12,767 nucleotides of DNA from JAJNPS01 sp031426185 (GTDB lineage Bacteria > Pseudomonadota > Alphaproteobacteria > Rhodobacterales > Rhodobacteraceae). The position numbers were made by a program, and so were the translations under genes. The notes below the pieces were generated by a model that was given only the letters and a program-made list of their open reading frames with translations, did no database searches and had not been told where the DNA came from. The DNA is taken from assembly GCA_031426185.1 (NCBI GenBank), contig JANPKV010000315.1, positions 1-12,767 of the forward strand. Reading direction: 5' to 3'. Position 1 is the first letter of the stretch; each line of letters begins with the position of its first letter. This document shows positions 5,409-12,688 of this stretch, one piece after another.

Positions 5409-7222
5409 TGGACTGCCTCTGGCGCTGCGAGGCGTGCGCTGCGGATCGCAGCGCGCAGGACCGACGTCGCGGCATCGTCAACCGCGCCGGACGAAGATAG
5501 CGCCACGCCGTAGATTTCCTTGGCAGCAGAGGACGACACAACACCGCTCGTCACATCGGACGCAACTGCGTTGGGGTCACGGGCGATCGGGTCGCCATAT
5601 CCACCCCCGCCGTTCCATCGGACATAAAGCGCGTCCCGCCCGCGCAAGGGATAGACGCCCCAAGACACCGGTTCGGCCTTGCCCGGGATCGTCTCCAGCC
5701 GGTCAGGTGCGCCGGGGGCACCGTCCGCATCAGCATGGACCCAGACGTACTTGTTGGGCGCACCGGGATATCCGCCCGCGAGGCCTTCAGACATGGGATG
5801 CCGCGCGCCCTTGCCCGAAATCACATAATCGATGCCGCCAGCAGGTGCGCGATGCTGCACGATGGCCATCTCTCCCCCGGTCCCGCCCCGGAACTGGCCC
5901 GGCCCGCCTGAATCCGCAGCGCGGCGACGGAAGAGATACCGTATCGGGAAAGCCCCCTCGACCGTTTCAACATTCGCCATGCGGCTGATGGGGTTCGGGA
6001 TCTCGCCGCCGATGTCCACGCCATCGGCAAAGCTGCGTGCCCCGCCTGCGCCCGCGAATGTTTCGGTAAGGATCCCGATGGAGTAGCCACCCCGCTGATT
6101 GGCCCCGAATTTGAAGATCGCAAAGTGATTGGCATGCCATACTGCGGTGGCCTGATCGCGAAACGCCTCGGACGCTGCAAGCATCTTGCCGATCGTGGTG
6201 CAGGCAGCGTTGTTCACTGACTGGATCGCTCCCACGGTTGCGACCGACACTGGCGCAGGCCGGGTGCAGTTCACAATTGACCCTTCAGGCGCGATCATCT
6301 CAACCGGGCGGATCACGCCTTCGTTCCAAGTGATATCGTAGCACAGCAATGGGAACAGCGGCGCGAACAACCCGCCCAGAGCCGCCCATTTCGTACAGTT
6401 GATCGAGTGACGGCTTTGCGGGTCCGACCCGGTGAAGTCGAACACCAGGCGGTCATCCGTCTTGGTCATGGTCAGCAACACGCGCGCGGTTTCGCCTTGG
6501 ACATCAAGGTATTGTCGCGATTGCCATTGTCCGTCAGGCAAGGCGCGCAGCCGGGCGCGGAATAGCTGCTCAGACTGCTCGACAAGCGCCGCACACGCCT
6601 CGTCTACCACGGGGGCGGTGTATTTCGTCAGCAGCGCACCCATGCGATCGCGCGCTACATTGCAGCAGGCGATCATCGACCGCAGGTCAAGTGACACCAT
6701 TTCCGGTGACCGCACCATGTTCAGGATCGTATCCAGAACGTCCTGACGCATCTCGCCCCGGTCCAGCAGTTTCAGCCCGGGGCTGGAAAAACCTTCGGAA
6801 TAGATGTCGACTGCTTGCGGCGCAAAACCACCGGGGTTCATCGCGCCGATGTCGGTCACATGCACGAAACAGGCCGACCAGGCGACCAGCCGCCCTTCGT
6901 GGTGAATGGGCGCGACAAGATAGATGTCCGACGTGTGCAGCGCTGCGGTGTACGGATCGTTCAGGAGATAGACGTCGCCTTCGCCGATCTGGCCCTGAAA
7001 CCGCCGGATGATTGCCTTGCAAGCCTCGGCCGCGCTGGTCAAGTGGTGCAGGAAGCCGACACCCCCCATCAGGAGAGTGCCATCGGCGCGGTAGAGCGAC
7101 ACCATCAGGTCGTGACCTTCGTTCGTGATCGCGGATCCAGAGACGTGCTTGAGGGTGATGACCGCCTCGTCAACAATACGGAACAGTCGGTGGCGGATGA
7201 TCGAAAAGGTCATCGGGTCCAT
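5405..7222 (-). CDS. hyuB: HyuB-type subunit of hydantoinase/oxoprolinase/carboxylase family
   Basis: This 605-residue cytosolic protein is the second large subunit of the ATP-dependent hydantoinase/5-oxoprolinase/acetone carboxylase superfamily. Family motifs in order: LNDPYTAALHTSD (about 87-99), HVTDIGAMNPGGF with likely metal-ligating His/Asp (about 120-132), NPISRMANVETVEGAFPIRY (about 405-425), SGGPGQFRGGTGGE (about 434-447) and WNGGGGYGDPIARDP (about 556-570). In the family this subunit binds metal and the substrate part while HyuA supplies the phosphorylated intermediate. Length fits HyuB proteins and is shorter than the acetone carboxylase alpha subunit. The start at 7222 has GGAGG five bases upstream and lies 12 bases after the hyuA stop; its stop overlaps the gamma-like start. 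The symbol is a family name: actual chemistry (carboxylation versus ring hydrolysis) and substrate are unknown. Confidence 0.93.
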   Translation of the reverse strand: MDPMTFSIIRHRLFRIVDEAVITLKHVSGSAITNEGHDLMVSLYRADGTLLMGGVGFLHHLTSAAEACKAIIRRFQGQIGEGDVYLLNDPYTAALHTSDIYLVAPIHHEGRLVAWSACFVHVTDIGAMNPGGFAPQAVDIYSEGFSSPGLKLLDRGEMRQDVLDTILNMVRSPEMVSLDLRSMIACCNVARDRMGALLTKYTAPVVDEACAALVEQSEQLFRARLRALPDGQWQSRQYLDVQGETARVLLTMTKTDDRLVFDFTGSDPQSRHSINCTKWAALGGLFAPLFPLLCYDITWNEGVIRPVEMIAPEGSIVNCTRPAPVSVATVGAIQSVNNAACTTIGKMLAASEAFRDQATAVWHANHFAIFKFGANQRGGYSIGILTETFAGAGGARSFADGVDIGGEIPNPISRMANVETVEGAFPIRYLFRRRAADSGGPGQFRGGTGGEMAIVQHRAPAGGIDYVISGKGARHPMSEGLAGGYPGAPNKYVWVHADADGAPGAPDRLETIPGKAEPVSWGVYPLRGRDALYVRWNGGGGYGDPIARDPNAVASDVTSGVVSSSAAKEIYGVALSSSGAVDDAATSVLRAAIRSARLAAPEAVQ

Positions 7223-7234
7223 GCGGGCCTCCGT

Positions 7235-9358
7235 TCAGGCGTCAGTTGTGACGACGATGTTGCGCCAGCGGTCCATCCGGGCACGGTGCCCGGTATGCAG
7301 GGCGATGGTGGTAATCGGCGTATGGATCACGGCGGGGCCGGTCACCTCGTTGCCGGGACGCAGCCGCGTGAAATCGTAGATGCGGCCGGTTGCCATGCCG
7401 CCGATGGTCAGATCGAGGATCGGGCGCTGACCCATCAGCGCAATGGACGGATCGGCGGACCCCTCCTCCTCGGTCGGAAGTTTGGGCCTGGGCATCAGCC
7501 CTCGGGCGGTCAGGCGGAACGCGGTCATTTCGATGCCCGCCTCGCGGTAGGCAGAGCCCTTGCCGAACTTGCGTTCATAGAGCGCTTCGAAATCGTCCAC
7601 CAGTCGGGCAACGCCGGTCGTGTCAAGCGGCGTTGCCGCATGGACCTGTGTCGTGACTTCATGGACCTGACGGCAATACCGCAGGTCGACTGACCATTCC
7701 ATGCGCTGGCGTTCGGGTTCGATTCCTTCGGCGTTCAGTTGCGCCTTCGCCTTCGTCTCCATCTGGGCGAAGATCGCATTGACCTCGCTCGCATCGGCGG
7801 GAGCAGCAAGGGTGCGGGTCGTAGTATACTCATGGGCGATGTCGGCCGAGATGAGCCCGAAGGCGCAGTTGACCGAGGCGGTGTAGGGAATGATCACGCG
7901 GCGCACCGACAATTCCTCGCCAAACGCAGCGGCAAGCATACCGCAGGTTCCACCAAAGGCGTGCAGCACGAAATCACGCGGATCCAGCCCGCGTTCGACG
8001 GTGATTTCCCGGATCAGGTCGGTGATCTGAGCGCAAGCGATCCGGTAGATTCCTATTGCGGCGGCGGTGGGGTCGAGGCCAAGCGGCTCGGCGACCTGAC
8101 GCGAGACGGCAGCCACGGCGCCCGCTCGGTCGAGCGTAATCGACCCGCCAAGGAACTGGTCAGGGTCCATGTAGCCAATCAGCAGCATCACGTCGGTGAG
8201 CGTCGCCTCCGTGCCGCCCAGACCATAGCAGACTGGTCCCGGGCGCGCGCCGGCAGACCTTGGGCCGACTGAGGGAAGGCGGGTCAAGGGGTCGACCGCG
8301 ACGATGGAGCCGCCGCCTGCCCCGATCGACACGACTTCGATCTTGGGCGCGATGTAGTGGAACCGGTCCACCATAGGCTCGCGGGCATATTCCAGTTGAC
8401 CACCTTGAATGACCCCGACCTTGAACGTGGTGCCCCCCATGTCAGCCGCGATGACGTCGCCGTCGCCCATCAGATCGCCAAGGAACTTCGCGCCGATCAC
8501 GCCGGCGGCAGGCCCGCATTCAATCATCCCGACCGCGCGATCGGCAGCCTCGGCCGCGGGCAGCAAACCGCCGTAACCCTGCATCACCATGGTCGCGCCG
8601 CTATAACCGCGCGCGGCCAACAAAGTGGCCAGATCGGTCAGATAATCCCGGGTGATGCGACCGGCATACGCGTTGATCACGGCGGTCGAGCCACGCTCGT
8701 ATTCTCCGGGAACCGGGGCAATGTCGGATGACAGGGTGACATAGGTGCCGGGGGCCTCGCGCAAGACGATCTCGCGCACCCGCGCCTCATGGGCGGGGTT
8801 TAGAAACGACCACAGAAAGCTTACGGCAATCGCCTCGACCCCCTTGTCCTGCACCAGATGTCGGACGGCGGCGGCAACGGATGCTTCGTCCAGCGCAAGA
8901 ACCTCGTCGCCAAAGCAGTCAGTGCGCTCGGTCACGCCGACCACGGCATCCCGCGCCACAAGGGGCGCCGCGCGGTCGGTCTTGACCGGGTGCTTCATCT
9001 GGCCTTCGGTGAGGCCGGCCCAGCGGCCATAGGCGCCGCGCGTGACATGCAGAGTGTCTTCGAATCCCAGCGTCGTGATGAATCCCGTGCGCGCGCCATC
9101 ACGGGTCAGCACCGCATTGTCCACCACGGTGGAGCCGTGAACAAACAGATGCGTCCGCGACAGCAGATCCTCAAGCGTCAGACCCATCGGGGTCGCTGCC
9201 GACTCGATCGAGGCAAGCACACCATGGGCGAAATCGGGCGGCGTCGACAGCGCCTTGCCGATATGGATGCCGCCATCGGATCCGAAGACGATGGTGTCGG
9301 TGCAGGTGCCCCCCACATCCGTGGCCACGAGATAGCTGAGCGTCGCGCTGTCCTGCAT
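7235..9358 (-). CDS. hyuA: HyuA-type ATP-dependent subunit of hydantoinase/oxoprolinase/carboxylase family
   Basis: This 707-residue subunit has an actin/ASKHA-type ATP site and activates a carbonyl, or bicarbonate and enol, by phosphorylation. Phosphate-binding motifs are DVGGTCTD (14-21; usually GGTFTD) and ADMGGTTFKVGVI (305-317; many relatives have GGTSTDV). Other landmarks are FVHGSTVVDNA (72-82), ECGPAAGV (280-287), SIGAGGGSI (345-352) and the run from VGPRSAGARPGP to GTEATLTDV (364-390). Start choice: the frame is open to 9403, but ATG 9358 has GAGGA just upstream and begins directly at the conserved domain, whereas the longer form overlaps the upstream regulator. The regulator's stop and the ribosome site share bases (TGAGGACCATG), so the two genes are coupled. 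With HyuB and the gamma-like protein it should form a heteromeric enzyme. Candidates include ketone carboxylase, N-methylhydantoinase, lactamase-type and oxoprolinase activities. Confidence 0.93.
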   Translation of the reverse strand: MQDSATLSYLVATDVGGTCTDTIVFGSDGGIHIGKALSTPPDFAHGVLASIESAATPMGLTLEDLLSRTHLFVHGSTVVDNAVLTRDGARTGFITTLGFEDTLHVTRGAYGRWAGLTEGQMKHPVKTDRAAPLVARDAVVGVTERTDCFGDEVLALDEASVAAAVRHLVQDKGVEAIAVSFLWSFLNPAHEARVREIVLREAPGTYVTLSSDIAPVPGEYERGSTAVINAYAGRITRDYLTDLATLLAARGYSGATMVMQGYGGLLPAAEAADRAVGMIECGPAAGVIGAKFLGDLMGDGDVIAADMGGTTFKVGVIQGGQLEYAREPMVDRFHYIAPKIEVVSIGAGGGSIVAVDPLTRLPSVGPRSAGARPGPVCYGLGGTEATLTDVMLLIGYMDPDQFLGGSITLDRAGAVAAVSRQVAEPLGLDPTAAAIGIYRIACAQITDLIREITVERGLDPRDFVLHAFGGTCGMLAAAFGEELSVRRVIIPYTASVNCAFGLISADIAHEYTTTRTLAAPADASEVNAIFAQMETKAKAQLNAEGIEPERQRMEWSVDLRYCRQVHEVTTQVHAATPLDTTGVARLVDDFEALYERKFGKGSAYREAGIEMTAFRLTARGLMPRPKLPTEEEGSADPSIALMGQRPILDLTIGGMATGRIYDFTRLRPGNEVTGPAVIHTPITTIALHTGHRARMDRWRNIVVTTDA

Positions 9359-9363
9359 GGTCC

Positions 9364-9939
9364 TCACCCGGTTTGTGTTGTGCCGCGGGCATCGGTCACG
9401 CAAAGCAGATGCGCCGCCTGTGCGCCGATGCCTGCCAATGACGTCAGCGCGCCGTCTTTTGCGTGGCAGGTGTCGCCTGCCTCCAGGCGCAGCCGGTCGC
9501 CTCTGGTGGTGGATACCTGCACCACGCCGTCCAGGACCAGAACCATGACAGCCGCCCCCTTGCTGCCGTCTGGCACCGGGTCCTTGCGCGCGCCTTGTGG
9601 CAACAATAGCGAACGGGCCTGCAGAACCGGGTTCACCAGCCCCGCCGACAGGGTGCCGCCGCCCGGTGTCGCCCGCGTGACCGATACGCGGCCCTGCGGG
9701 CGGGTGGCTTCGGCCACCAGCTGGTCAATGCTGACGCCCAGCGCGACGGCAAGTGCCACGATGGTGGGAAGGCTTGGGTTGGACCGCCCGGCTTCGACCG
9801 CGCGAAGCGTGCTGACGGCCAGTCCGGCCAGGGCAGCCACGTCGGACTGTGTGCGACCCGACGCCAGACGCAGTTCGCGGATAAGGCGACCGAGGCGTGG
9901 CAAATCGCTTTTGCCGAAGCGCGGCGTGGACTGTTTCAT
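9364..9939 (-). CDS. XRE-family regulator with degenerate cupin-like domain (first of two)
   Basis: This regulator of about 191 residues has an XRE helix-turn-helix at residues about 16-72 (LGRLIRELRLASGRTQSDVA, then TLRAVEAGRSNPSLPTI) and a C-terminal cupin-like barrel at about 105-183. The barrel's glycines are kept (LVLDGVVQV, LRLEAGDT), but the usual His/Glu metal ligands are missing, so it probably binds a non-metal ligand or has lost sensing. Start is uncertain: ATG 9939 and TTG 9975 (203 residues) are both in frame and neither has a good Shine-Dalgarno, so I choose the ATG. It is the first gene of the hyu operon and is coupled to hyuA by a five-base gap. An imperfect inverted repeat covers its start region (9937-9972), which would suit autoregulation. 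It shares domain layout but little sequence with the second regulator at 4543-5136. Confidence 0.9.
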   Translation of the reverse strand: MKQSTPRFGKSDLPRLGRLIRELRLASGRTQSDVAALAGLAVSTLRAVEAGRSNPSLPTIVALAVALGVSIDQLVAEATRPQGRVSVTRATPGGGTLSAGLVNPVLQARSLLLPQGARKDPVPDGSKGAAVMVLVLDGVVQVSTTRGDRLRLEAGDTCHAKDGALTSLAGIGAQAAHLLCVTDARGTTQTG

Positions 9940-9972
9940 ATTCAAGACATTTGCGCCGATCTTTGAAATATG
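9937..9972. promoter_or_regulatory. Imperfect inverted repeat over the regulator start
   Basis: CATATTCAAGA (9937-9947) pairs with TCTTTGAAATATG (9960-9972), the reverse complement apart from two single-base insertions, across a 12-base spacer. The left arm includes the ATG at 9939. It could be an operator for the XRE regulator encoded here, or a hairpin in the mRNA that hides the start codon. If translation begins at TTG 9975 the repeat is coding and the idea weakens. Confidence 0.35.
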
Positions 9973-9975
9973 CAA

Positions 9976-10050
9976 GCACGCTTTTGATCGCTGATGGACT
10001 GGTTGTCATGCGAACCGACCAGGGACTGTTCACCCCACGTGCCCGATCGA
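9976..10050 (-). promoter_or_regulatory. Gap between livM and the hyu operon regulator
   Basis: These 75 bases separate the transporter genes from the regulator-hyu genes. They include CTGGT (9999-10003) and ACCAG (10018-10022), an inverted pair with a second inner match GGTT/AACC, which could be an operator or weak hairpin. No T-run terminator is visible, so transcription may run through from the liv genes. A separate promoter could also lie here, but I cannot identify -35 and -10 boxes with confidence. Confidence 0.3.
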
Positions 10051-11076
10051 TCATCCGCTCCGTCGCGCCAGATGGCCCAGAATTTCGCGGCCCCCCGTGA
10101 TGCCATCGGGCCGGAACAGCAAGATCACCAGCATGAGAACGGCAAGGACCACGTCACCGAACCCCGCCGCTGCCGTCAGTGTCACGCCGGTGCCGGGTAG
10201 CGGGATGCCGACCTCGACCAGCCGCAGTATTTCGGTCAGGAGCGAGATGACAAGGCACCCGACGACGGCGCCCGTCAGGCTGCGCATGCCCCCGACCACC
10301 AGCATGGTCACCAGAAGAAAGGTCGGGTCGAGATAGAAGCTTTCGACGCGCAGCGTGCCCTGGAAATGGCCGTAAAGCGCGCCGCCCACCCCGCAAAGGA
10401 ACGCCCCCAGCGTGAACGCACCCAGACGTAGCCGCGCGACCCGGATGCCGCTGGCCTGCGCCGCGACCGCGTCTTCGCGCGATGCGCGCAATGCCAGGGC
10501 CCAGCGGGTCTCCTGATAGGCAAATGCCACGACGACCGCCCCGACGGCGAACGCGCAGGCCGTCCAAAGTCCGACATAGGCCTTCAACCCCATGAGCGAG
10601 ATTTGCCCACCGGTCATGCTGGTCCAGTTGCCCAGCACGATGTAACAAATGAACATCAGCGAAAAGGTGGCAATGGCGGCCGCGATCCCTGACAGGCGCA
10701 TGATCGGCATTCCCACCACCACCGCCACGACGGCACAGAAAAAGCCGCCGAGGAACGGGCCTGCCAAGGCGGGCAGTTCCGCTGCGGCCAGCCAGGACGG
10801 CAGATCGGGCAGGAACATGCCTTTCGGCCCCGTCGGCATGGTCAGCAGGGCCGCGACATAGGCCCCGATCGCCATGAACCCGACGCTGCTGAAATTCAGC
10901 ACGCCGGAGTTTCCCATGAAGACATAAAGGCCGACGACACAGACCACATTGACCAGAAACAGGATCACCCGGCGCGCCGTCACCGTGTCCGCAATGCCGG
11001 CAAGAAGGGTGATCGCCACGATCAGCGCCAAAAGCGCCAAAAGCGGAGCGATGCGCTGGAACAGGGCGCCCATCAT
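10051..11076 (-). CDS. livM: Branched-chain amino acid-type ABC transporter permease LivM
   Basis: This is the second inner-membrane permease of a HAAT-family importer, 341 residues with about ten hydrophobic segments. The characteristic LivM features are YVFMGNSGVLNFSSVGFMAIGAYVAA near the N-terminus (about 51-76), a cytoplasmic loop RASREDAVAAQASGI and the coupling motif GGMRSLTGAVVG. The frame is open far upstream, but the true start is ATG 11076, whose bases overlap the livH stop (ATGA). It ends in LFRPDGITGG, typical of LivM. It works with LivH as the membrane channel driven by LivF/LivG. Substrates of this family include branched-chain amino acids, urea, short-chain amides and aromatic acids. 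Here the hyu genes suggest an amide, lactam, hydantoin-like or ketone-derived compound. Confidence 0.93.
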   Translation of the reverse strand: MMGALFQRIAPLLALLALIVAITLLAGIADTVTARRVILFLVNVVCVVGLYVFMGNSGVLNFSSVGFMAIGAYVAALLTMPTGPKGMFLPDLPSWLAAAELPALAGPFLGGFFCAVVAVVVGMPIMRLSGIAAAIATFSLMFICYIVLGNWTSMTGGQISLMGLKAYVGLWTACAFAVGAVVVAFAYQETRWALALRASREDAVAAQASGIRVARLRLGAFTLGAFLCGVGGALYGHFQGTLRVESFYLDPTFLLVTMLVVGGMRSLTGAVVGCLVISLLTEILRLVEVGIPLPGTGVTLTAAAGFGDVVLAVLMLVILLFRPDGITGGREILGHLARRSG

Positions 11077-11957
11077 ATCCGCTCTTTCAAGCCACGGGCA
11101 GGGAACAGGCCGTTCGGGCGTACCAGCAGCGCCAGAATGACCAATGCGAACAGAAAAGCCTCGCGGAAGGGTCGCAGATCGGGCGGCAGGTAGGCCTGCA
11201 AAAGGGTCGTCACGATCCCGACCAGCAGACCACCGATCACCGCGCCGGGCAGGCTGCCCATGCCACCGATGACCGTGGCGACAAAGGCCGTGATCATCAG
11301 CGGCACCCCAAGGCGCGGCTGCACAAAGCCCGATTGCGCCGCAAACAGAAGCGCCACCACCGCCGCCAGCACCCCGCTCAGGGCAAAGGCGACGACGATG
11401 ACCGCGTTGGCGCGCACACCCGTCAACTGCGCCATCGTGAAATTCTCGGCAGCGGCCCGCATCTGAAGCCCGAAACTCGTGCGCTTCAGAAACAGCGTCA
11501 GTGCCAGCAGCAGAACGGCGCAAACGCCAATCGTCACAAGCTTGAGCAGGCTGACCTGCGTGGGGCCAATGCTTACCGCCTGACTGAGGAAGGGCACCGG
11601 ATCCAGCGACTTGGGGCGCGACCCCAGACCGAAAATCAGCAGTTTCTGGATCAACATCGACACCGCGAAGGACGCGATCATCATGGTTGTCGGATCGGCC
11701 CGGCGAAGCGGGCGAAAGGCAATACGTTCGGTGATCACCGCCAGCAGAACGGCGACGAGGACCGCGCCCGAAAACGCCATCACCAGCGGATGGCCCGACA
11801 GGGCGAACAGGACATAGGCCGAACACGTGACCAGTTCGGCATGGGCAAAGTTCGCAAGCCGCATCACGCTGAAAATAAGCCCGATCCCCAGTGCGGTCAG
11901 GGCATAAAGGCCGCCAAGGCTGAGCGCATCCACGGCGATCTGCACGGCGCTGTTCAT
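11073..11957 (-). CDS. livH: Branched-chain amino acid-type ABC transporter permease LivH
   Basis: This is an inner-membrane permease of 294 residues. It has the LivH hallmarks SLGGLYALTALGIGLIFSVM and LANFAHAEL at the N-terminus, ERIAFRPLRRADP after the second segment, and the coupling loop VIGGMGSLPGAVIGG near residues 239-253. It ends LVRPNGLFPARGLKERI, the usual C-terminus. The frame extends to 12545, but that part is a shadow of livF; the start is ATG 11957, which overlaps the livF stop (ATGA). Length and topology are normal. It pairs with LivM to form the translocation path. Confidence 0.93.
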   Translation of the reverse strand: MNSAVQIAVDALSLGGLYALTALGIGLIFSVMRLANFAHAELVTCSAYVLFALSGHPLVMAFSGAVLVAVLLAVITERIAFRPLRRADPTTMMIASFAVSMLIQKLLIFGLGSRPKSLDPVPFLSQAVSIGPTQVSLLKLVTIGVCAVLLLALTLFLKRTSFGLQMRAAAENFTMAQLTGVRANAVIVVAFALSGVLAAVVALLFAAQSGFVQPRLGVPLMITAFVATVIGGMGSLPGAVIGGLLVGIVTTLLQAYLPPDLRPFREAFLFALVILALLVRPNGLFPARGLKERI

Positions 11958-12688
11958 GCCCCTGCCCCCGGAAGGTCGAGGCCGAAATAGGCCGCCTCGA
12001 AATCCGCTCTGCCGCGCAGATCGGCCGATGCCCCGGCAAGACGGACAGCGCCGGTATTGAGCACATAGGTGCGATCTGACGACCGCAGCGCGCGGTCGGC
12101 GTTCTGTTCCACGACCAGAACCGTGACGCCCCGCGCGCGGACCTGTTCGATAAGGTCGTAGACCTGATCGGTGATCTTCGGCGCCAGCCCCAGCGACGGT
12201 TCGTCCAGCATCAGCAGGGTCGGGCTCGACAGCACGCCCCGGGCGATCACCAGCATCTGCTGCTCGCCGCCCGACAGGGTGCCTGCGGGTGTGTGGCGGC
12301 GTTCGGACAGGATCGGAAACAGGTCCATGTAGGTGTCGATTTCTTCGGCGACCTTGGCGCGGTCGGTGCGGATGGTGGCGCCCAGCCGCAGGTTTTCCAG
12401 CACTGTCAGGCCGGCGAACACATGGCGGCCTTCGGGCACAAGTGCGATGCCGCGTCGAACGGTACGTTCCAGCGCCTGCCCCGCAATCGGGTCGCCGCGA
12501 AAAAGGACCGTGCCCCCCGCAGGCCGCACCAGCCCGGCAATACACGACAGAAGGGTCGACTTTCCGGCCCCGTTCGGGCCGACGATGGCCACGATCTCAC
12601 CGCTGTCCACATGCAGGCTGACGCCGCGCAGGGCGGCAATGCGCCCGTAGGACACGGCCAGATCATCGATGGCCAGAAGCACGGTCAT
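11954..12688 (-). CDS. livF: Branched-chain amino acid-type ABC transporter ATP-binding protein LivF
   Basis: This cytoplasmic ATPase of 244 residues powers the HAAT importer. Walker A is GPNGAGKST (37-45), the signature is LSGGEQQ (138-144), Walker B is LLMLDEP (158-164) followed by the LivF-typical SLGLAPKI, and the switch region is VVEQNADRAL. PEGRHVFAGLTVLENL (about 85-100) is a LivF hallmark. It starts at ATG 12688, overlapping the livG stop, and its own stop overlaps the livH start, so livG-F-H-M form a tightly coupled operon. The C-terminus (AYFGLDLPGAGA) is as expected for the family. Confidence 0.95.
   Translation of the reverse strand: MTVLLAIDDLAVSYGRIAALRGVSLHVDSGEIVAIVGPNGAGKSTLLSCIAGLVRPAGGTVLFRGDPIAGQALERTVRRGIALVPEGRHVFAGLTVLENLRLGATIRTDRAKVAEEIDTYMDLFPILSERRHTPAGTLSGGEQQMLVIARGVLSSPTLLMLDEPSLGLAPKITDQVYDLIEQVRARGVTVLVVEQNADRALRSSDRTYVLNTGAVRLAGASADLRGRADFEAAYFGLDLPGAGA

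Noticed and set aside
6815..7693. Plus-strand open frame (292 residues) across the hyuA/hyuB junction
   Set aside because: It lies opposite conserved hyuA and hyuB coding sequence and shows no family motif.
9359..9403. Extended start of hyuA
   Set aside because: It overlaps the upstream regulator, and ATG 9358 has a proper ribosome site directly before the conserved domain.
8858..9994. Long plus-strand open frame (378 residues) opposite hyuA and regulator 1
   Set aside because: It is antisense to two clearly conserved genes, has no recognisable domain and an Arg/Pro/Ser-rich composition typical of a shadow frame in GC-rich DNA.
11077..12066. Long N-terminal extension of the livM frame
   Set aside because: It overlaps livH in another frame; the conserved LivM start is ATG 11076.
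11958..12545. Long N-terminal extension of the livH frame
   Set aside because: It is a shadow of livF; the conserved LivH N-terminus begins at ATG 11957 with an ATGA overlap.
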